Shown: positions 6,553-15,729, counted from the first letter of the stretch. The stretch is 36,729 nt of DNA from an uncultured Agathobacter sp. (GCA_934358675.1 CAKRKX010000012.1:1-36729); one strand, 5' to 3'. Translations and numbers: made by a program. The notes: generated from the letters alone by a model not told the origin.

Positions 6553-9080
6553 CTGTCCAGATAAGTAAAAAACAGATTTCCCGCCTTCGTAAACATTTCA
6601 TCTGCCGCATCAATACTCATGGACTTTGTCGCATGATCCGTCGGATCAAAATAGTAAATATTGGTCTGTGAATATCCGGTCACAAGAACCGCACTCCTGC
6701 TTCCTGTCATCGCAAAAACAGGGCTTCCCTGACTGACATAGAACAGAATTTCATCCACCGTACAGTCCGACACATCCAGTACCACTGAATCCTTTAAAGT
6801 ATCCTCGAGGACACTCTTCGGCGTCGCACCATTATCGACAAGCTGCTTTACGCTAAGTCCCGCACCCCGATAGTCCAGCATCGCACTGACGGCCTGCACA
6901 ACGGAGGATGCGTTCTTGTCCGCGTTGTTTACCTTCAATCCGGAAAAAGCGTTCTGTATGCTCTTGCGCGCGCGCATCCATACATACTGCTGGTTATTAT
7001 CCACAACCACGCCAAGATTTTCATTCGCACACAGGATCGCGTCTGCGATATGGTCCGTTGCCAGAACAACATCGCCTTTTTCGTATACATAGAACCGTTC
7101 CTGGTTCGTGTTATCCTCAAATGTGAGTGTGCGCGGCTCCTCCAGAAGCACCAGCTTGGAGGTGATCATCTTCGTTTTTTTCGTATCCACACTGTTTTTC
7201 ATCACAAGCTGATACTGTGTCTCTTTCAGTTCCGTGGCAGTCGATTCCACGGAAAGTTTCGTAACCGTATCCGCCTCACGGTTCATGATCGTGTCGGTAC
7301 CGGACGCAAGATACTGTTCGCCAGACTTCTTCATCAGCTGCACCGTCACCGTGTAATCTTCAACGCTGATGCTCTCCACACGTCCCCTGGAAGGCTGGTA
7401 GGTCTTGATGATCTCATGGCTGTCATCGGACGTTGCCATGATCTTGAGTGATTTCATCGGGAACTGTGTATTTCCCGCTTCGCCCACACGGACCTCATCC
7501 GACTTTGCAATACCATAGATGAAATCGTTGTCGATGAATCCAAGCGGCCGCAGATACGAATCGCTCGATTCCGAGATCTTATAGCTGGATCCGTTATTCA
7601 GATTCATCAGCTGGATCGAGGCGCTGGCATACTCCTGATCGGCATCCACCCATGCAAAATACTGGTTGGACTGGGAGATCTTGTAGCAATTCTCCTTCAG
7701 TCCGTCAACAAGCACCTTGGTCGAAAGCGAATCCAGATCCACCTGATAGAGCTTCTCATCCAGGATCAGATAGAGCATTCCCTGCTCGTTTACATACATC
7801 AGCTGTCCCATCTGTGCCTTTAAAATCTCATACGAGGTATCCGACGGAATAAACACTTCTTCCTCAATCGTCTGAACCAGACCATCATAATGATATACAG
7901 CCGTTCCGACTTCGCCCTCATGCTCGCCACGGTTCATGTAACCGTACACCACGAAATCCACGCTGCCCGCCTCATCGACACGTGCAATCTTGATGTCGTG
8001 CTGATCCCAGTTGTCGCGCGCCTCCACGCCCTCCGTCTTGCGGAAGCTGAACACCTGCACGATCTTGTTGTTCACACGGTCAAAGCACCAGAGTTCTCCC
8101 TGCTGCACGAATGCGATCACATCGCCGGTCTTACTGATCTCATAATCGATATTGGCATTGCGGATACCAAGCTGGATCGCATTGTCTCCGTTAAAGAAAT
8201 TGTTCTCTCCGCGGAAGATCTGTTCCATTGTGCGCTCAAAGTTGAGCACATACATACGCTCGCTCGTCATGCGGAGCCGGTAATATTCTTCTACATTATA
8301 AAACTCCGTCTCGCCGGCATCATTGACATATGTCACAACATAATCCACTGTGATCACATTGTAGGAGCTGTTGATCTCCTTGTAGGATGCCACAACATCC
8401 CCCAAAACCTCCGGTTTCAGATCCGCCCAGGTGATCTGTTTGAGCGTACAGCTTAAGTCCACATAATTGAGTGTTGTATTATCGCCGGTCGTCGCATCCA
8501 TATATTTCGGAATAAACTTGTCCGCATCGTCGCGGAACGTGTAATCGTGGAATTTTAAGGCGAAATCCAGGCACTCCGACGTATAATAACCAGTTGTCTG
8601 CATCAGTCTTGTATAATAATAGATTTCACTCTTGTTCGATACAAGCGTGATCACCAGAGTATATTCCTCATTCTCATTCAGAATGTTCTGAATCTGCAGA
8701 TCCACACTGATCTGATTGCCACTCGTCTTATAATCGCTGACATTGCTTTTGGCAACAAGGCGCTCTCCGTCCATGCTGCGGATCTCGTAGCGGATACCGT
8801 CAATCTTACGCCCATATGTAGCAACCGCCATCGACAGGATACGCTTGTCATCCACCGGCGTGATCGAATCGCGCATGGCAGTGGAATCCATCTTGGTGAC
8901 ATATCCATGCAGTTCGTTGATCGGTGTCTCCCCCTCATAGAACTCCACGACCGGAAGCGTCGCCTCCGAGAGCGTCGTTGTCAGATCCTTATTGTCCTTA
9001 TTCGTAATAACACTAAAAAAAACGACTGCCACAAAAAAAAGCACGGACAGTACCACTGGTTTGATGATATACTTTCTCAT
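6549..9080 (-). CDS. Large membrane-anchored protein with degenerate C39-like domain
   Basis: An 843-residue protein with one N-terminal membrane segment (about 8-26), so an anchored, mostly extracellular protein. The middle (about 300-700) is beta-rich with repeated blade-like units (for example ISKTGDVIAFVQQGELWCFD, then GQLMYVNEQGMLYLILDEKLYQVDL), suggesting a beta-propeller. Residues 713-843 follow the pattern of C39-like papain-fold peptidases (SAMLDYRGAGLSVKQL, VLEDTLKDSVVLDV, AVLVTGY, YYFDP). By my alignment the catalytic Cys and His positions are Ser726 and Ser796, while Asp812 remains, so it is probably not a protease but a binding or scaffold domain. It is the last of a run of envelope genes. 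Function unknown. Confidence 0.75.
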   Translation of the reverse strand: MRKYIIKPVVLSVLFFVAVVFFSVITNKDNKDLTTTLSEATLPVVEFYEGETPINELHGYVTKMDSTAMRDSITPVDDKRILSMAVATYGRKIDGIRYEIRSMDGERLVAKSNVSDYKTSGNQISVDLQIQNILNENEEYTLVITLVSNKSEIYYYTRLMQTTGYYTSECLDFALKFHDYTFRDDADKFIPKYMDATTGDNTTLNYVDLSCTLKQITWADLKPEVLGDVVASYKEINSSYNVITVDYVVTYVNDAGETEFYNVEEYYRLRMTSERMYVLNFERTMEQIFRGENNFFNGDNAIQLGIRNANIDYEISKTGDVIAFVQQGELWCFDRVNNKIVQVFSFRKTEGVEARDNWDQHDIKIARVDEAGSVDFVVYGYMNRGEHEGEVGTAVYHYDGLVQTIEEEVFIPSDTSYEILKAQMGQLMYVNEQGMLYLILDEKLYQVDLDSLSTKVLVDGLKENCYKISQSNQYFAWVDADQEYASASIQLMNLNNGSSYKISESSDSYLRPLGFIDNDFIYGIAKSDEVRVGEAGNTQFPMKSLKIMATSDDSHEIIKTYQPSRGRVESISVEDYTVTVQLMKKSGEQYLASGTDTIMNREADTVTKLSVESTATELKETQYQLVMKNSVDTKKTKMITSKLVLLEEPRTLTFEDNTNQERFYVYEKGDVVLATDHIADAILCANENLGVVVDNNQQYVWMRARKSIQNAFSGLKVNNADKNASSVVQAVSAMLDYRGAGLSVKQLVDNGATPKSVLEDTLKDSVVLDVSDCTVDEILFYVSQGSPVFAMTGSRSAVLVTGYSQTNIYYFDPTDHATKSMSIDAADEMFTKAGNLFFTYLDR

Positions 9081-9137
9081 TTCACTTTCCTTTACAGTGC
9101 AAGGAAAACCCTTGCACTGTCTGCCTTCTTCTCCTGG

Positions 9138-9629
9138 TTACCACCAGCGCTGACATCTGCGATGTCTGCATCTTCTGCGGTATAACTCTGTTCCGAAAAG
9201 TACGCCAACCATACTGCACAGCCAGTTGTCATCGCATCCGCCGTGTGGCGGTCTGCCCGGTGGCGGTGGTGGCGGCGGTCCTCCCGGTCCTCCAAACGAC
9301 ATCGGCACCATCTCAAAATAGGATGGCTGCTGCAGCTCCTGTGCCGCAGGCTTTGCACTCTCATGCTCCGTCAGCTTCCGGTACAACTGATCGACTTCCA
9401 TCTGGATCATCAGACGATCCGGCTCCTCATCATAGATACGGCTGCCTTCATATTCCAGTTCATCCAGCCGGTCTTCCACGAGCTTCATGATCGCCTTCGT
9501 CTCCGACGGATAGTACGATTTCATGCGTTCCATATCCTTCTCATATTCCATCTCGGTGAGATACATATTCTGCATCGGATAGGTCATATAAAAAGGAATC
9601 TTCGGGTACAAATTATCTCTGTAATCCAC
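9138..9629 (-). CDS. YPDR-type protein with poly-proline linker and RRCRHRRC tail
   Basis: A small protein in three parts. An N-terminal helical domain contains MKSYYPSETKAIMKLV, EYEGSRIYDEEPDRLMIQ and VDQLYRKL; this YPxxx...EYEGS..YDE.PDR pattern recurs in small clostridial proteins of unknown role. A linker GGPGGPPPPPPPGRPPHGG follows. The C-terminus is WLCSMVGVLFGTELYRRRCR ending in CQRWW, an amphipathic, very basic, Cys/Trp tail. A TTG at 9653 is preceded directly by a stop, and the GGAG site sits 7 bases before the GTG at 9629, which is therefore preferred. A spore or envelope role is only a guess. It may be co-transcribed with its neighbours. Confidence 0.7.
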   Translation of the reverse strand: MDYRDNLYPKIPFYMTYPMQNMYLTEMEYEKDMERMKSYYPSETKAIMKLVEDRLDELEYEGSRIYDEEPDRLMIQMEVDQLYRKLTEHESAKPAAQELQQPSYFEMVPMSFGGPGGPPPPPPPGRPPHGGCDDNWLCSMVGVLFGTELYRRRCRHRRCQRWW

Positions 9630-9686
9630 GCGCACGCTCCAATCATTCCTCAATTATAAGCTATGCGCGCAGTACGTCTGTGGTTC

Positions 9687-10112
9687 CTACTCCTCGCTCG
9701 TCAGAAGATCCGCGCGGATATAGCCCTCCTGATCATTATAGCTGACCTTCACCCAGCCGTCTTCCTCTCCGAGCATCCGCACCTGCGTTCCCTGCTCAAG
9801 AACCGTAATGATCGCACAGTCGGTATTCGGCTCACTCCGCAGATTGACGCCATCCGTTGTCCGCATATAAGTGATCACAAGATCCTCGGTATCCGCCGGC
9901 TGCGTATCCGGCACATCGATCACATCATCAAGATTCAGATCCGGTATCTGTGATTCGGACTGTGTCTGCTGCGTCTGCGTATCCGTGGTCTTGTCACTTC
10001 TGTGCGCCCGCACAAGCATTACCACACCGATAATGATGGCAACAAGTGCGATACACATAGCAGCAAAAATAATTCGAGCGATAATAACGTCTTTTCTGTG
10101 GCTTTTTTTCAT
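9687..10112 (-). CDS. Membrane-anchored bacterial SH3 domain protein
   Basis: A 141-residue protein with a basic N-terminus, one membrane segment (about 14-35), a Thr/Gln/Asp-rich linker (about 38-78), and a C-terminal SH3_3-type domain (about 84-138) with the usual pattern: DGVNLRSEPNTDCAIITVL, GTQVRMLGEEDGWVKVSY, then EGYIRADLL. Such domains commonly bind cell-wall peptides, so it probably acts outside the membrane on peptidoglycan. It starts 12 bases after the DUF3737 gene and has GGAG upstream. Confidence 0.85.
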   Translation of the reverse strand: MKKSHRKDVIIARIIFAAMCIALVAIIIGVVMLVRAHRSDKTTDTQTQQTQSESQIPDLNLDDVIDVPDTQPADTEDLVITYMRTTDGVNLRSEPNTDCAIITVLEQGTQVRMLGEEDGWVKVSYNDQEGYIRADLLTSEE

Positions 10113-10124
10113 AACCCTTCTCCT

Positions 10125-10970
10125 TTAGTTTTTCACAATAATCTTCGTCTTTGAAGGATCCACCTTGTCCTTCTCCAAGATCAGTTCCCCTATGTGATCC
10201 GCCGTAATCGTTCCTCCCGACGGGTTCATCACGCTTGTAATGTTGCTGACGATCTCGGCATCCACAGTCGAATACTCGAAAGCCAGCGTTGTGTTGATGA
10301 GCTTGCAGTTCTTCATCACCAGGTTGTCGATGTAGCACATTCCCTGCAGACTCTCGATCGTACAGTTGACAAGTGTCAGATTCTTTGCATTCCATCCGAG
10401 ATACTCACCTGAGATAAACGAATCGTACACCGTCACATGATCGGTGTTCCAGAATGCATCCTTTGAGAGCAGGCGTGAGTTGTGGATTTCCATATTCTCC
10501 ACGCCGTCAAAGGAATAATTTCCAATCAGCTCAAAGTGATCGATCTTCATATTCTTACAGTTCATCGCAAAATAATCACCGGTCGCAGTCACATGGTCGA
10601 GTGCAACATTCCGGCAGTTCCAAAGGGTCTCCTCCGCATGCGGGAAATTCACATTCGTAAGTGTCACCCCGTCACATCTTCGGAAATTCTTCGGTGCCTC
10701 AATGATCGTGTCGGTAACGCTGATATCATTTGTATACCACACACCGGCTCTTGCCATATCAAACCATGTGCAGCGCTCCGCTTTCACATGATTGCAGTAC
10801 CATAACGGATATTTCCAGCGGAACAGGCTGTCATACAGCTCAATGTTCTCACTCTCCTTCAGCGGGGATTCCCCGTCCGCAAATACACTGTCATAAATTT
10901 TAAGGTCTTTCGACATAAAAAGCGCCCGCTCCCCGGTCAGGTACTCCTGTCGAACTTCGTTTTGCTTCAT
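10125..10970 (-). CDS. DUF3737 family right-handed beta-helix-like protein
   Basis: A 281-residue protein with repeating short strands and N/D turns (ENIELYDSLFRWKYPLWYC, NVALDHVTATGDYFAMNCK, NMKIDHFELIGNYSFDGVE, HVTVYDSFISGEYLGWNAK), as in parallel beta-helix folds. The family is DUF3737, found widely in gut Firmicutes, with no established enzymatic role. No signal peptide is seen, so it is probably cytosolic. The start is ATG 10970 with AGAGG about 9 bases upstream, downstream of the promoter at 11013. The SH3 gene follows after 12 bases. Confidence 0.85.
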   Translation of the reverse strand: MKQNEVRQEYLTGERALFMSKDLKIYDSVFADGESPLKESENIELYDSLFRWKYPLWYCNHVKAERCTWFDMARAGVWYTNDISVTDTIIEAPKNFRRCDGVTLTNVNFPHAEETLWNCRNVALDHVTATGDYFAMNCKNMKIDHFELIGNYSFDGVENMEIHNSRLLSKDAFWNTDHVTVYDSFISGEYLGWNAKNLTLVNCTIESLQGMCYIDNLVMKNCKLINTTLAFEYSTVDAEIVSNITSVMNPSGGTITADHIGELILEKDKVDPSKTKIIVKN

Positions 10971-11012
10971 TGTCTATATCCTCTTTCGTCTGGTATTCCT
11001 ATTTTCTTTCCT

Positions 11013-11041
11013 ATTTTATCACGTTATCTTTCCAATAACAA
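11013..11041 (-). promoter_or_regulatory. Promoter of the DUF3737 / SH3 unit
   Basis: TTGTTA (11036-11041) and TAAAAT (11013-11018), 17 bases apart on the minus strand, with a TG extension before the -10. The -35 lies in TGTTATTGGA, which also occurs about 50 bases upstream as a direct repeat. Confidence 0.55.
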
Positions 11042-11075
11042 ATATTCCTTTTTCTTTCGTCGAATACCCTAACAT

Positions 11076-11792
11076 TCACTCCAATAACAGTTCTTCCACT
11101 GTCACAAATTCATAATTTTCTTTCTGCAGAACATCGATCACGGTAAAAGCAGCCTGCACCGATGACGCCGACGCATCATGAAGCAGGATGATACTGCCGT
11201 CTTTCGTATCCTTTAAAATACGCTGCACCACGGTATCGGCGTCCTTTGTCGCCCAGTCGAGCGGATCAACATCCCATAGGACTTCGATCAGCGGCACTTC
11301 GGAATCCAATGATTTCTTCCAGCATCCATAGGGCGGACGAATGTATCCTGCATAGTAACCGGTCACCGCATAGATAGCTTCCTGCGTCTTTTCGATCTGC
11401 TCGAGCGCCGCCACATCACCGATTTGTCCAAAATTCACATGTTCATAGGAATGCACCCCGATCAGATGACCACCTTCATCGATTGCCTCCAGTATCTCGG
11501 GATATTGTTCCACCTCGGAGCCTAACACAAAAAACGTGGCTTTTACACCACGCTTTTGTAATCCTTCCAGTAACTCAACTGTATATTCCGGATTCGGTCC
11601 GTCGTCAAACGTGATCGCGATCTTACACTTCTCGGCGGTTTCCGCCTGATCCGTCATCACGTCCATGTATTCCATGTCTGCATGGATCAGCACGCCGGAA
11701 GCGTAGGCGATCACCAGAAGGAGAAGGCTTCTTAAGATCCACTTTTCGACCGCATCCGGCGCAATGTTGCTTTTTCGCATTCCCATAATCAT
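11076..11792 (-). CDS. Membrane-anchored polysaccharide deacetylase (CE4)
   Basis: The five CE4 motifs are visible: TFDDGP (61-66; Asp63 base and Asp64 metal ligand), the zinc ligands in H114-S-Y-E-H118, RPPYG (152-156), DVDPLDW (174-180), and ILLHD with His205. These point to a metal-dependent N-deacetylase acting on peptidoglycan or another N-acetylated glycan. A single membrane segment (about 20-36) anchors it to the cell surface. Three in-frame ATGs occur in the first five codons and none has a strong ribosome site, so the start is uncertain by a few residues. In this position, with SH3 and anchored proteins, a cell-wall role is likely. Confidence 0.9.
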   Translation of the reverse strand: MIMGMRKSNIAPDAVEKWILRSLLLLVIAYASGVLIHADMEYMDVMTDQAETAEKCKIAITFDDGPNPEYTVELLEGLQKRGVKATFFVLGSEVEQYPEILEAIDEGGHLIGVHSYEHVNFGQIGDVAALEQIEKTQEAIYAVTGYYAGYIRPPYGCWKKSLDSEVPLIEVLWDVDPLDWATKDADTVVQRILKDTKDGSIILLHDASASSVQAAFTVIDVLQKENYEFVTVEELLLE

Positions 11793-11854
11793 TCCACAGC
11801 ATCAAGAATCATTATAGTCTATGCATCCGCAGGCCTTCTCATACATGGATGGGC

Positions 11855-12646
11855 TTACTGCTGCGCATCCAGTACATACAGCATAAAATTCTTTGCGAGA
11901 TCCATATTCTGCGTTGCCGCACAGATACCGATCACCGGTCCCTTGACGTTGGCAAACCATCCGGACCGGTTGATCCAGTCATTGTCATTCAACCGGATGC
12001 CGACCGCCACTTTATCCAGCGTCTCCGCAAGTGTCACATACACGATATCATCCGCGTATTGATCAAGGACTTCCTGCGGAAGCTGCTGCGTAATATCTGC
12101 CAGATATCCCATCGCAGCGACCTGCGTGAAGAATTCCTCGTCCGCAAACATGATATCGTCCGTTCCCGCCAGAAGCTGTACCTGCACCGACTGCATATTT
12201 CCCATCGCCGTACTCTGATCCGTATTGTCATCCCCAACCACATTCAGGCTGCTGTCAATACTGATCTCCGACTTACTTAGATCGATGTCGTTGGCCTCCA
12301 TAAAATCCTCATAGAACGACTGCTCATCCGCAGCCGCAGACGAATTCATGATATCCTGCGCATTGACCGCCATAATATTAAGGACCGTATCCTTCGCCAA
12401 TGCATAATGCGCGACAAAATAGATGACCACAATCGCTATCAATACGATAGCCGCGATCTTGAGACCGTAATACTGCGCAATAAAGATCACTTTGTCCTTA
12501 AAATTCATGGACTGTAACTTTTCCCGCGTCGTGCGGGTGTCTTCCGGCTGATAAAAATCGGAATCCTCGGGCAATACCGACTTGTCCGGATGCACATTGC
12601 CTTCCGGTATCTTTTTTTCTTCCGGCATCTTATTCTCTTCCTGCAT
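11855..12646 (-). CDS. Anchored extracytoplasmic protein of unknown function
   Basis: A 263-residue protein with an acidic and basic N-terminal tail containing loose repeats (MPEEKKIPEGNVHPDKSVLPE), one membrane segment (about 75-95, IAAIVLIAIVVIYFVAHYAL), and an extracytoplasmic domain of about 165 residues that includes VQVQLLAGTDDIMFADEEFF and MGYLADITQQLPQEVLDQ. That stretch recalls the lobes of extracellular solute-binding proteins but is too short to be one. I do not recognise a family. A strong AAAGGAGG lies upstream. It follows the aldose epimerase by 48 bases and is probably in the same transcript. Confidence 0.75.
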   Translation of the reverse strand: MQEENKMPEEKKIPEGNVHPDKSVLPEDSDFYQPEDTRTTREKLQSMNFKDKVIFIAQYYGLKIAAIVLIAIVVIYFVAHYALAKDTVLNIMAVNAQDIMNSSAAADEQSFYEDFMEANDIDLSKSEISIDSSLNVVGDDNTDQSTAMGNMQSVQVQLLAGTDDIMFADEEFFTQVAAMGYLADITQQLPQEVLDQYADDIVYVTLAETLDKVAVGIRLNDNDWINRSGWFANVKGPVIGICAATQNMDLAKNFMLYVLDAQQ

Positions 12647-12694
12647 CTGTCATCCTCCTTTGTGTCCGATGATTCCCTTCTTATTCATTCCACA

Positions 12695-13567
12695 TTAAAC
12701 TAAAATCGTATAGGATGCGTCCCAGACACCGCGTGCCCCAAGCACATTCTCATACTCACGGTCACAAAGCTCACCCGCATAATCCACACGGTCGCTTCTT
12801 CCGTACCATGGTTCGATACATACGAACGGTGCACTCGGATCTTCCGGTCTCCAGATGCCGAAGATCGGTGCGTCAAACGCCACGGTAAGGTATACCTCCC
12901 CCGCAGGATTGCACAACGACACTTTATGGATTCCCTGATCGGCAAGGATCAGCGCATCGTTGTCAAACATATGCTCATCGATTCGCAGCTTACCGTCCTC
13001 CAACGCATAACTTTTAGTTGCATCGCCGACAAGATAGCCGTCGATCGTCTGGCTTACAACCGGTCCATCCACATCAAATCCCAGATAGCTGTCACTCTGT
13101 TTGTCTGCTTCACTGATCGGGCAATAGAACGCCGGGTGTCCGCCGATTGCAAAAGGCATCGTCTCATCCGAAGGATTTTCCACACGCCAGAGCACATCTA
13201 CCTTCGTATCCTGCAGACGATAACCGAGCTTTAACACAAACTCATACGGATATTTTGCCAGTGTCTCCTCATTTGAGTGCAAAACAAACCAGATCTCATC
13301 CTCTGTCTGCTTATCCAGAGCAAACTCCATATCACGCGCAAATCCATGCTGTCCCATATCATACGTCTTGCCCTTCGTGCGGTACTGCTTACCGCTTACA
13401 TTTCCTACAAACGGGAACAGGACAGGTGAAGTTCTGCCCCAGTATTTCGGATCTGCACACCACATATATTCCGTCCCGGTTTCCTTCTTGACCAACGATT
13501 TCAGCTCCGCACCGTGCGAATCAATCTCGATGCGGATCTTATCATTTTCCAAACCATATCTTGCCAT
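12695..13567 (-). CDS. Aldose 1-epimerase family protein (LacX/mutarotase-like)
   Basis: A 290-residue beta-sandwich sugar-epimerase-like protein. It has the GGHPAFY motif (His144), WGRTSPVLFPFVGN and MGQHGFARDM (His74), typical of the LacX-type branch of aldose 1-epimerases that interconvert alpha and beta sugars. Exact substrate is not certain; galactose or a derivative is likely given the mgl-type genes upstream. The start is ATG 13567, with AAGGAGGAG 6-9 bases ahead; an earlier ATG (13591) would put that ribosome site inside the gene. An extended -10 at 13606 gives it its own promoter, although read-through from the sugar-sensing genes is possible. Confidence 0.85.
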   Translation of the reverse strand: MARYGLENDKIRIEIDSHGAELKSLVKKETGTEYMWCADPKYWGRTSPVLFPFVGNVSGKQYRTKGKTYDMGQHGFARDMEFALDKQTEDEIWFVLHSNEETLAKYPYEFVLKLGYRLQDTKVDVLWRVENPSDETMPFAIGGHPAFYCPISEADKQSDSYLGFDVDGPVVSQTIDGYLVGDATKSYALEDGKLRIDEHMFDNDALILADQGIHKVSLCNPAGEVYLTVAFDAPIFGIWRPEDPSAPFVCIEPWYGRSDRVDYAGELCDREYENVLGARGVWDASYTILV

Positions 13568-13605
13568 AAATAACTCCTCCTTATTTTTCATCTCACTTGT
13601 TTTCT

Positions 13606-13611
13606 ATTATA
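13606..13611 (-). promoter_or_regulatory. Extended -10 promoter of the aldose epimerase gene
   Basis: The minus strand reads TGTTATAAT, a consensus TGn-extended -10 about 40 bases upstream of the ATG. No clear -35. Confidence 0.55.
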
Positions 13612-13659
13612 ACAGACCTTGCGGTTTTTTCATCTGACGGTTGTACATTTTATACTTTT

Positions 13660-14721
13660 TTAAGGAGTTGTGTTACCCTCATTTGTTTCCAGATAATTAT
13701 CCACATTGTCGATCGTGACCTTCTGATACGGAAGATAGACTTCGGTTAGATTTTCAAAATTGATCCCGTCCAATCCTTTTCCCGATACCGTTGCAAATAC
13801 GATAGCAGCCATTACCTGCGCCTGACCTTCTTTATCATTGTAGACCGTTCCTGTAAGACGCCCATCCTTCACAGCCTCTAAAGCTTCCTGCATACCATCA
13901 ACCCCCAGGATCATCGGAATATCATCCTTTGTATATCCCATGATCCGGTAACTGTCCAATGCTCCCAAAGCCATATCATCATTATTGGACAGCACCAGCT
14001 CAATCGTATTTCCATACTGCCTGATCAGCTGCTCCATTCGGTTCTGAGCCTGTGCACGCTTCCAGTTTGCAATCTCATAACTAAGCTTTTCCATCTTTAT
14101 TCCTTTGGCAAGAATCGCCTCCACCGAGCTGTCCGTTCTTACAATTGCATCCTGATGCCCCATCTCGCCTTCCAAAACCACATACTGGATCTTTCCATCA
14201 TGATTTTTGTCGATCGATTTGTCATTTAAAATGAGATCCGCTGCAATTTCTCCCTGCATCTGGCCCGACTGCCTCGCTTTCGCGCCAACATAATAAAGTT
14301 TATCCCATTGCTTCATGTCTTCCGCGACCGGTTCCCTGTTAAAGAAAATGATCGGAATATTTTTTTCTTTTGCACTATCTATAATTTCAGACGGATCTGT
14401 GCGATCCACCAGATTAATGCACAAAATGTTGCATCCCTCATCAATCATTTCTTTTACCTGATCGTTTTGTGTCCTCTGTGAGCCCACAGCATCACGGACC
14501 GTCACCATAACATCATACGAATCGCCTTTTTGACTATTTAATTCATTCTTAAAACATTGGATCAGATTGCTGATAAAAAGATCTCCCTGATCGTAGCATG
14601 CAACTCCCACATATATTTCGTTTTGATTGTCTGACTCAGAAGCTCCACAGCCCATGATCAGGCAACCGATCCCGATCACAGTCAGAATGGCAATGCAAAG
14701 TCTGATTCTTTTTTGTCTCAT
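13660..14721 (-). CDS. Galactose/glucose-binding lipoprotein, canonical domain order
   Basis: A 353-residue lipoprotein with lipobox IMGC (Cys25). It resembles E. coli MglB over its length in the usual order. The known ligand residues of that protein can be placed: Asp47 and Phe49 (D14, F16), Asn128 in FFNREP (N91), His189, Asp191 and Arg195 (H152, D154, R158), Trp220 (W183), Asn247 (N211), Asp275 (D236) and Asn295 (N256). The calcium loop D171-K-N-H-D-G-K-I-Q179 is intact. It is the last gene of the sensor cassette (RR, HK, anchored binding protein), 24 bases after its neighbour. It may supply the sugar to MglA/MglC or act as a receptor for the sensor; the sequence does not decide this. GAGGGA precedes the ATG. 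Confidence 0.9.
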   Translation of the reverse strand: MRQKRIRLCIAILTVIGIGCLIMGCGASESDNQNEIYVGVACYDQGDLFISNLIQCFKNELNSQKGDSYDVMVTVRDAVGSQRTQNDQVKEMIDEGCNILCINLVDRTDPSEIIDSAKEKNIPIIFFNREPVAEDMKQWDKLYYVGAKARQSGQMQGEIAADLILNDKSIDKNHDGKIQYVVLEGEMGHQDAIVRTDSSVEAILAKGIKMEKLSYEIANWKRAQAQNRMEQLIRQYGNTIELVLSNNDDMALGALDSYRIMGYTKDDIPMILGVDGMQEALEAVKDGRLTGTVYNDKEGQAQVMAAIVFATVSGKGLDGINFENLTEVYLPYQKVTIDNVDNYLETNEGNTTP

Positions 14722-14745
14722 ATCGTTTATCCCTCATTAAAGCAA

Positions 14746-15726
14746 TTACTGGTTCATGATAAAAAGCAATTCCTGATTACGCTCCGAAAACAATTCCGAT
14801 CTGCGGATCACGGTATATTGCACCGTCTGATCCTTCATTTTCCGGATATCTCCATTCAGTTTCCGAACCACCTGTGTCATACACTGGTATCCGGCTCCGA
14901 ATTCATCCGGGACAACCAGACATTTGACACTGCCATTGTCCAGATAATAGACCGATTCCGTAGAATTACCGATTCCATATACATCCGCTCCGTGGAGCCG
15001 GTTTTCTTTCGAACAGGTTCCGGCCTGTACCACACTCCGATCATCAAGTGCCAAAACGACATCCACCGGTTTCTGCTTCTCCAGAATGGTAAGACCATCC
15101 TCATTCAGATTGCCGGTAAGCTTCCAGTCGATTTTCGCGTCCATACGTTCAAGCTCGCTGCAGACAACCCCTTTCTTCACATAAGTGACATCCGATGCCA
15201 CATCGGATGAAAAGATACCGAAGGTTTTCCCACTGATATCTCCCCCATTGTCATTGAGCACTTCCTGCACCAGCTGCTTCACAAGCGCAGCCGCATCTGC
15301 CTCGGTCGTTGCATATGCAGACTGGCTGCGATTATAACCGGCCGATGATCCGATCAGCATCACCGGTATCTTTGCAGATATCGTTTGCAAAAGTTTCTCG
15401 GAATCTGCTCCCGGTATCGGTTTGACAATTACCGCATCTGCACCTTTTTTTATTGCGAACTGAATCATCGCTGCTTCATCTTCCATCGACGCAATATCAT
15501 CCGTACTGATCACTACCATTTGGGCATCACAGTCCTCAGAAGCCATGCGAAGACCGTATTTCAGCGATGACCACTGACGGCTGTCCGAATCAGGAAGCAC
15601 GACCGCGACTTTATAAACTTCCTTTTCTTTGTTCTGAAAAAGCATCGAACCGGCAAGCACAATGACAAGTATTCCAAGCACGATCTCCAGAATAATGTAT
15701 TTCTTTGTTCCACTGTGTATATTCAT
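14746..15726 (-). CDS. Membrane-anchored periplasmic-binding-like sugar sensor protein
   Basis: A 326-residue type-1 periplasmic binding-protein fold (YKVAVVLPDSDSRQWSSLKYG, GADAVIVKP, TFGIFSSDV, VDVVLALDDRSV) fixed to the membrane by an uncleaved N-terminal helix (about 9-29) with no lipobox Cys. Such anchored binding proteins beside LytS/YesM kinases work as ligand receptors for the kinase, as XylFII does with LytS in clostridia. It starts 3 bases after the stop of the kinase gene, with GAGG inside the kinase 3' end, so translation is coupled. Ligand is unknown; galactose or glucose is inferred from context. It is diverged from the MglB-like proteins, and I cannot align the MglB ligand residues in it. 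Confidence 0.82.
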   Translation of the reverse strand: MNIHSGTKKYIILEIVLGILVIVLAGSMLFQNKEKEVYKVAVVLPDSDSRQWSSLKYGLRMASEDCDAQMVVISTDDIASMEDEAAMIQFAIKKGADAVIVKPIPGADSEKLLQTISAKIPVMLIGSSAGYNRSQSAYATTEADAAALVKQLVQEVLNDNGGDISGKTFGIFSSDVASDVTYVKKGVVCSELERMDAKIDWKLTGNLNEDGLTILEKQKPVDVVLALDDRSVVQAGTCSKENRLHGADVYGIGNSTESVYYLDNGSVKCLVVPDEFGAGYQCMTQVVRKLNGDIRKMKDQTVQYTVIRRSELFSERNQELLFIMNQ

Positions 15727-15729
15727 ACC

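Noticed and set aside
7890..8456. 188-codon open frame on the plus strand inside the large anchored protein
   Set aside because: It is antisense to a long gene with consistent codon use; its composition and lack of a ribosome site mark it as a shadow.
9092..9364. Alternative frame overlapping the end of the YPDR/poly-proline gene
   Set aside because: It is Arg/His-rich with no family signature and no ribosome site, while the other frame carries the recognised N-terminal domain continuously to its stop.
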